Notes under the pieces: generated by a model
What the model saw: only the letters and a program-made list of their open reading frames with translations
Database searches by the model: none
What the model was told of the DNA's origin: nothing
Shown: in pieces, positions 59,686 through 64,000 of the stretch
Layout of the letters: every line of letters begins with the position of its first letter
How positions within the stretch are numbered: the stretch's first letter is position 1
Program-made: the position numbers and the translations under genes
From: Ferrovibrio sp. MS7
GTDB lineage: Bacteria > Pseudomonadota > Alphaproteobacteria > Ferrovibrionales > Ferrovibrionaceae
Length of the DNA stretch: 64,000 nt
Direction of reading: 5' to 3'
Assembly (NCBI RefSeq): GCF_038404985.1
Contig: NZ_JBBKBA010000001.1
Location: 462,001-526,000 of the forward strand

Positions 59686-61360
59686 CGCCACGCGCCTCGG
59701 CGCGGGCGGTGAGGCTGCTTTCAGTAGAGGCCTTGGCTTCGCGGTGGCGGATGCTGTCGAACAGATGCCAGGTGGCGCGTGCGGTTTCACGGGAAACCGT
59801 GAGGCTCATATAGCCGCGATGCGCGGTATCGCACCACACCATATCCGGATTGGCGCCGCGCATAGCAGCAGCGACAGTGGCCGGTGCGATGGGAATGCTG
59901 GTTTCCAGCCCCGGTGAGCAGACCCCGGGTGTGCCGAATTCCGCCACATGGCGGCCCTGTATTTTGTGATCATAGGCCCAGGCATTATGGGTGTCGCCGG
60001 CGAGCAACACGGCATGCTGGCCGGGCCGCGCCAGGCTTGCGAGAAAACGCGTGCGCGCCGCCATGTAGCCGGGCCAGGAATCGGGCTGCGTGGTGAGGCC
60101 CTGGGCAGCGATCAACGGCCGGCGCTCAAGACCCAGGCGCAAGGCAGCGGAAGCCTCACTGGGAAGCATGCCGGCGAGCTGCGGCGGCGTCGGGCGGTCG
60201 CCCACCAGCACCTGCTGCGCCACGATCTGCCAGCGCGCGCCACGTTGCGCTGATTGCGCCAAGGCCTGATCGAGCCAGGCTTCCTGCGCCGCCCCCAGCA
60301 TCTGACGCGAGGGATCGTGCAATTGCTGGCGATAGCGCGCCATGGCGCGGGCATATTCGGCCGAGTCCGGGGCGGCAGTGAACAATTCGCGCGGCACTGA
60401 CGCCTGGCGGTCGCGGCCAATCAGCCTGGTATCGAGCAGAATCAGATCAGCCAGCGCCCCGAGCTTGACCTGGCGATAAAGCACATCCGCATCGCGGATC
60501 GGCAGCCATTCATAATAAGCCTGGCACGCGGCATCGCGGCGTGCTTCCCATGGCCCTTCATTGGCCTGGTGATTCTGCGCGCCCTGCCGCCAGGTATCGT
60601 TGGCAAATTCATGATCATCCCAGATCGCCATCATGCTGTGGCGCGCATGCAGCGCCTGCAGATCGGCATCGGCGCGATAGAAGGCATAGCGGCGGCGGTA
60701 ATCCCCAAGCGCAATGATTTCATGCGGCGGATCGAGCGTGTCGCGTCCCGGTGCGCGCTGCGCAGCATTGGGATAGGCGCCGAATTGCAGTTCGTAGATA
60801 TAGTCGCCGAGATGCAGCAGCAGGTCGATGTCGTCGCGCGCCGCCGCATGGGCATAGGCACTGAAATAGCCGAAGCCGATATTGGCGCAGGCGAATACTG
60901 CAAGCGTCATGGCGCGTTCACCGCTGGCCGGCAGCGTGCGGCCACGGCCCGTTGCCGAGATTTGGCCGTCAGGTGCGCGAAAGCGGTAATGCACGATGCT
61001 GTCGGATGGCAGGCTGCTGGCAATCGCCTTGGCGCAATGATCGCGCGTCGGCGATGCTTCCACCTTGCCGCTGGCGAGCAGTTGCGTGAAACCGGCATCG
61101 CGCGCCACCTGCCACTCCAGCACGACGCTGCCGCCATCATCGGGCAGATAGCGCGTCCACAGCAGCAGGCTTTCCGCATCAGGATCGCCGCTGGCAACAC
61201 CATGACTGAAACGGCCGCGCGCATTGGACGTGGCGGCACAGGCCGTCGCCAATGGCGCGAGCAATGCCGTGCGGAAGAATTGCCGCCGAGTTGCCTGTAT
61301 TGGGGTCGCCTGTATGGGGGGCGCCTGTATGTGTGGTGTCTGTTTAGGCGTCACTTGCAT
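59675..61360 (-). CDS. PhoD-type alkaline phosphatase (Tat-exported)
   Basis: A 561-residue metallophosphatase. The N-terminus has a repeat-rich n-region, then TRRQFFRTALLAPLATACAA, a twin-arginine signal. The mature part starts FSHGVASGDPDAESLLLWTRY, as in PhoD, and has metal-binding motifs LLLHLGDYIYELQFG, AIWDDHEFANDTW and a late LLAGDTHNAW. PhoD hydrolyses phosphate mono- and diesters outside the cytoplasm with Fe and Ca. I choose the ATG at 61360 (MQVTPKQT), 12 codons after the first possible start. No pho-regulon genes are near. Confidence 0.9.
   Translation of the reverse strand: MQVTPKQTPHIQAPPIQATPIQATRRQFFRTALLAPLATACAATSNARGRFSHGVASGDPDAESLLLWTRYLPDDGGSVVLEWQVARDAGFTQLLASGKVEASPTRDHCAKAIASSLPSDSIVHYRFRAPDGQISATGRGRTLPASGERAMTLAVFACANIGFGYFSAYAHAAARDDIDLLLHLGDYIYELQFGAYPNAAQRAPGRDTLDPPHEIIALGDYRRRYAFYRADADLQALHARHSMMAIWDDHEFANDTWRQGAQNHQANEGPWEARRDAACQAYYEWLPIRDADVLYRQVKLGALADLILLDTRLIGRDRQASVPRELFTAAPDSAEYARAMARYRQQLHDPSRQMLGAAQEAWLDQALAQSAQRGARWQIVAQQVLVGDRPTPPQLAGMLPSEASAALRLGLERRPLIAAQGLTTQPDSWPGYMAARTRFLASLARPGQHAVLLAGDTHNAWAYDHKIQGRHVAEFGTPGVCSPGLETSIPIAPATVAAAMRGANPDMVWCDTAHRGYMSLTVSRETARATWHLFDSIRHREAKASTESSLTARAEARGVTL
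61291..61350. repeat. 15-bp tandem repeat within the PhoD-type signal region
   Basis: Three clear and one decayed copy of a 15-base unit (type TCGCCTGTATGGGGG on the plus strand) lie in tandem. In the protein they give five-residue repeats of the PIQAT type just before the twin-arginine motif. As the unit is a multiple of three, slippage would change the n-region length but keep the frame. Confidence 0.75.
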
Positions 61361-61462
61361 GGCGCGATGATGCGCCACGCGCGCCGTAACGCGCAACGGG
61401 GTTTACCGCGCGGTTATATACGCGCTAGCGGCACGGGCCGGGGATGCTGCCACCGCGTCGCA

Positions 61463-62536
61463 TCAGCGACGCGGGCCGGGGATGCTGATCGTCGGCAGCG
61501 GCATGTCGCTGTTGGTATTGGTCGGTGCCAGCGACGTGGCCGCGCCGTTGCTGCGGCTGCGCAGGATATCCCTGTCGTTGCCCGGGCGGTCATTGCTCGA
61601 GCGCAGATCGGAAGCCGGGGCGCTGGGATTGCCCACCGGCACATCGGAAGCCGGCGGCACTGCTATCACGACATGGCAGGTCCAGGCCTGGCCACCAGCG
61701 CTTTCAAGCTGGATGGTGTCGCCGAAGCGCGTTGCTGCCCAGCCACGGCCAAGGAATTCATAGCGGCCATCGGGCGGCTGGCGCAGCAGCGGCGCCGGCG
61801 GGCGGCCTTCCTGTTCCACGACAAGGCTATCGGCCTGGCGGTTACCAACCAGGGTCGGTGCGCCGAGCACGACGCGCAGGCCCTCGGCACAGCGGAAAGC
61901 GACTTCGCCTGGCCGCGTGCGCTCCTGCGGCGGCGCGGGCGGCGGCGGCACTGTCGGGCGCGTTGCCTGGCGGCTGAAGCTGGTCATGCTGCCGCGCTCG
62001 GACCAGCCGCTCTTGGTAGCGGCAAGGCGCTCCAGCGCGGCGCGGGCCTGCGCCATGGCAGCCTGGATCTCCGGCTCGTCCGGCTCGGTGTCGATGCCAT
62101 CGACCTGCTTGCGGCCACCGACATAGCGGCCTTCGGAATTGAATTTCAGATTCAGCGTGATCTTGCGATAGCCATCGGCGACACCGGCCTGGCCGGCAAC
62201 GCGGCGGCTCTGTTCGCCGTAATGCATCAGATTGCCACGATGAAAATCGAACACCACATTGGCATCGCCATGCTGGCCATAATGGCGCCACTCGACGATG
62301 CGTGCCGGACGGCCATCTTCCACCATGGCTTCCCACTCGGCGTTGAGTTCACCAGCTGCGTATTTGCCGCGCACGGTCAGCGGCGCATTGTCGCCCGCCT
62401 CGGCCTCGTCCTGGCTGTCACCGCTCAGCAGCTGCGCGCGCGCCGGGGCAGCCCCCGCCAGCAGGCCAGCCAGCAGCGCTGGCGCCAGCAGGGTCGCCAA
62501 CGCGCCATGGGTAAAATGGGTCCGCTCGATCCGCAT
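61463..62536 (-). CDS. Secreted protein with C-terminal MliC-like domain
   Basis: A 357-residue exported protein. The signal peptide runs to about residue 35 (ATLLAPALLAGLLAGAAPARAQ). Residues 50-150 form a domain I do not recognise (ADGYRKITLNLKFNSEGRYVGG), then comes a Pro-rich linker. At about 230-300, AFRCAEGLRVVLG, then SLVVEQEGRPPAPLLRQPPDGRYEF and GDTIQLESAGGQAWTCHV follow the MliC (C-type lysozyme inhibitor) pattern with its Cys pair. The C-terminal tail is Ser/Asn/Asp-rich and disordered. A lysozyme-inhibiting role is possible but not demonstrated. Confidence 0.55.
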   Translation of the reverse strand: MRIERTHFTHGALATLLAPALLAGLLAGAAPARAQLLSGDSQDEAEAGDNAPLTVRGKYAAGELNAEWEAMVEDGRPARIVEWRHYGQHGDANVVFDFHRGNLMHYGEQSRRVAGQAGVADGYRKITLNLKFNSEGRYVGGRKQVDGIDTEPDEPEIQAAMAQARAALERLAATKSGWSERGSMTSFSRQATRPTVPPPPAPPQERTRPGEVAFRCAEGLRVVLGAPTLVGNRQADSLVVEQEGRPPAPLLRQPPDGRYEFLGRGWAATRFGDTIQLESAGGQAWTCHVVIAVPPASDVPVGNPSAPASDLRSSNDRPGNDRDILRSRSNGAATSLAPTNTNSDMPLPTISIPGPRR

Positions 62537-62752
62537 GTACGGCCTCCTTGGTCCGCTGCGTCCTGGCCCTTAATAAAGGGCACGATCTGGGCAGGAATAG
62601 GGCAATCGGACTTTCGCCGGATATATCAAGCAGACCAGCGGTTTATTCATGGTTAACAAAAGCCTTTCCATGGGTTCCGGGGCCTTGGCCGGCCACGCGC
62701 ACCACGCTTAAAGTAGATAACCCCGTTCCATCAATCCGTCCAAGGGTCACCC

Positions 62753-63346
62753 ATGACACAAGCCAACAGCCGCACGGCCGATCACCCGATCGACCCGATC
62801 TTCCTCAAGCGCTTCTCGCCCCGCGCCTTCACCGGCGAGGCGATCCCGGTGCCGGAGCTGATGACCCTGTTCGAGGCGGCGCGCTGGGCACCCTCGGCCT
62901 ATAATTCCCAGCCCTGGCGCCTGTTCTATGCCCGCCGCGACACCGCGCCGTGGCCGCTTTTCCTCAGCCTGCTCAACGAGCATAACCAGACCTGGGCGAA
63001 GAACGCCGCCGCCATCGTGGTGGTGGCTTCCAAGCCGACCTTCACGCCGCCGGGCGGCCAGGAGATGACCTCCAAGACCCAGAGCTACGACAGCGGCGCC
63101 GCCTGGGCCAACCTGGCCCTGCAGGCGACGATGCTGAACTGGATCGCGCATGGCATCGTCGGCTTCGACCTCGCCCGCGCCGCCAAGGAATTGAAACTGC
63201 CCGAGGATTGGCGCGTGGAAGCCGGCATCGTGATCGGCCGCCTCGGCGACAAGTCGATCCTGCCGGAAGCGCTGGCCGCCCGCGAAGGGCCGAACGGCCG
63301 CCGCCCGCTGAACGAGACCGCCTTCGAGGGTGGCTGGCCGGGGTGA
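62753..63346 (+). CDS. Nitroreductase family protein
   Basis: A 197-residue FMN-dependent oxidoreductase of the nitroreductase fold. The N-terminal FLKRFSPRAFTGEAIPVPELMTLFEAARWAPSAYNSQPWRLFYARR contains the FMN-binding Arg-Ser-Arg-like segment and the conserved APSAYNSQPWR. The GAAWANLALQATMLNWIAHGIVGFD helix and the final VIGRLGD are also family-typical. Such enzymes reduce nitro, quinone or flavin substrates with NAD(P)H. It stands alone, followed by a repeat. Confidence 0.88.
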   Translation: MTQANSRTADHPIDPIFLKRFSPRAFTGEAIPVPELMTLFEAARWAPSAYNSQPWRLFYARRDTAPWPLFLSLLNEHNQTWAKNAAAIVVVASKPTFTPPGGQEMTSKTQSYDSGAAWANLALQATMLNWIAHGIVGFDLARAAKELKLPEDWRVEAGIVIGRLGDKSILPEALAAREGPNGRRPLNETAFEGGWPG

Positions 63347-63357
63347 ATACCTAAAAA

Positions 63358-63427
63358 ATGGGGTACCGGCTTTCGCCGGTATGACTCCAGACTTTTGTCA
63401 CCCTCGCGGAAGCGAGGGTCCCATTTC
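63358..63427. repeat. Palindromic intergenic repeat, copy D (short)
   Basis: Two hairpins, TACCGGCTTTCGCCGGTA and ACCCTCGCGGAAGCGAGGGT, are bounded by AAATGGGG and CCCATTT. The modules are shared with copies A and B, but the middle part is missing. It fills the gap between the nitroreductase gene and the pnp terminator. Confidence 0.65.
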
Positions 63428-63447
63428 GTCTTTCATCGCAGCCAAAC

Positions 63448-63478
63448 AAAAAAAGGGCCGGGATTGCTCCCGGCCCTT
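63448..63478 (-). terminator. Rho-independent terminator of pnp
   Basis: GGGCCGGGA (63455-63463) pairs perfectly with TCCCGGCCC (63468-63476) over TTGC. On the minus strand the stem is followed by a run of seven T, 24 bases after the pnp stop codon. Confidence 0.9.
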
Positions 63479-63501
63479 CGTCATTCCACAGAGGTGGAAA
63501 C

Positions 63502-64000
63502 TTACTCGCCGTCGGCGGCGTCGCCTTCAGCGCGCGGCTTGTTGGTGAGGTCTTCGCCAGTGGCCTGATCGACCACCTTCATCGACAGGCGGACCTTGCC
63601 GCGCTCGTCGATGCCGAGCACCTTGACGCGCACTTCCTGGCCTTCCTGGACCACATCGCTCGGCTTGTTGACGCGGCGCGGCGCCATTTCCGACACATGC
63701 ACCAGGCCATCGCGGGCGCCGAAGAAGTTCACGAAGGCGCCGAAATCGACGATCTTCACGACCTTGCCCTTGTAGATCACGCCGACTTCCGGCTCGGAGG
63801 CAATCGACTTGATCCAGTTGATCGCGGCTTCCGACGCGGTCTCGTCGGTGGACGCGACCTTGATCGTGCCATCATCCTCGATGTCGATCTTGCAGCCGGT
63901 CTTCTCCACGATCTCGCGGATCACCTTGCCGCCGGAACCGATCACTTCGCGGATCTTGTCCTTCGGGATGGTGAAGGTGGTGATGCGCGGCGCGGTGGCC
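63502..64000 (-). CDS. pnp: Polyribonucleotide nucleotidyltransferase, C-terminal end (partial)
   Basis: The last ~165 residues of PNPase; the gene continues beyond the right edge. The KH domain ([31 protein letters not shown] in part) is followed by the S1 domain ([35 protein letters not shown] and [19 protein letters not shown]). PNPase degrades RNA 3' to 5' using phosphate and is part of the RNA degradosome. A strong terminator follows the stop. The acidic tail ([10 protein letters not shown]) is short. Confidence 0.96.
   Translation of the reverse strand, partial: ATAPRITTFTIPKDKIREVIGSGGKVIREIVEKTGCKIDIEDDGTIKVASTDETASEAAINWIKSIASEPEVGVIYKGKVVKIVDFGAFVNFFGARDGLVHVSEMAPRRVNKPSDVVQEGQEVRVKVLGIDERGKVRLSMKVVDQATGEDLTNKPRAEGDAADGE

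Noticed and set aside
1-64000. tRNA, rRNA, CRISPR array or prophage
   Set aside because: No cloverleaf, rRNA core sequence, regularly spaced direct repeats, integrase or phage structural genes were seen by eye in any gap.

Overview
The window is about 64 kb of dense, GC-rich bacterial chromosome. It looks like a free-living alphaproteobacterium, probably a member of the Rhodospirillales or a close relative. The evidence is the ChpT phosphotransferase of the CckA-ChpT-CtrA relay, a DUF3553 protein, the polysaccharide deacetylase/RppH gene pair, an IalB-family protein, many ABC, TRAP and TTT solute transporters with periplasmic binding proteins, and sigma-54 control. Genus cannot be fixed by reading alone. 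No rRNA, tRNA, phage, insertion sequence or CRISPR array was seen. I recognise about 60 genes; the pnp gene and a deacetylase gene are cut by the window edges.

Layout. 0-6.5 kb: housekeeping and small conserved genes (rppH, hydrolase, ferritin-like protein, ArsC-like protein, EamA exporter, chpT, DUF3553, cysQ-type phosphatase, DedA, Spy-like protein). 6.7-29 kb: a catabolic island with a feruloyl-CoA synthetase-like ligase, acryloyl-CoA-reductase-like MDR enzyme, thiolase, AraC regulator, a five-gene Liv-type ABC transporter joined to a vanillin-dehydrogenase-like ALDH, an SDR and a dihydroxyacetophenone-dioxygenase-like cupin, then a 4-hydroxybenzoyl-CoA-type thioesterase, a two-subunit indolepyruvate:ferredoxin oxidoreductase, a TRAP transporter and a MarR regulator. 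Two near-identical inverted repeats, 11.8 kb apart upstream of the two transporter operons, suggest common control. 29-36.6 kb: an ECF sigma factor, IalB-like protein, rlmN, a small secreted protein, and an HD-GYP response regulator overlapping a large MHYT hybrid kinase.

37.5-45.4 kb is the clearest system in the window. A minus-strand operon carries a nitrate/cyanate-type ABC transporter, cyanase (cynS) and a NIT-domain chemoreceptor. It is preceded by a consensus sigma-54 promoter and an array of inverted repeats, and faces a divergent PAS-PAS-AAA+-Fis sigma-54 activator. This predicts a self-contained circuit for sensing, swimming towards, importing and hydrolysing cyanate (or a related nitrogen source).

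45.5-64 kb: an M20 amidohydrolase, MFS transporter, core-MetE methyltransferase, UPF0324 exporter with divergent LysR, a solo LuxR-type protein, HCCA isomerase, dGTPase, a membrane histidine kinase, a tripartite tricarboxylate transporter, a structured intergenic region with a candidate C-rich small RNA, a PaaI-type thioesterase, a PhoD-type phosphatase, a secreted protein with a MliC-like domain, a nitroreductase and the end of pnp. At least six mosaic palindromic intergenic repeats are scattered through the window.
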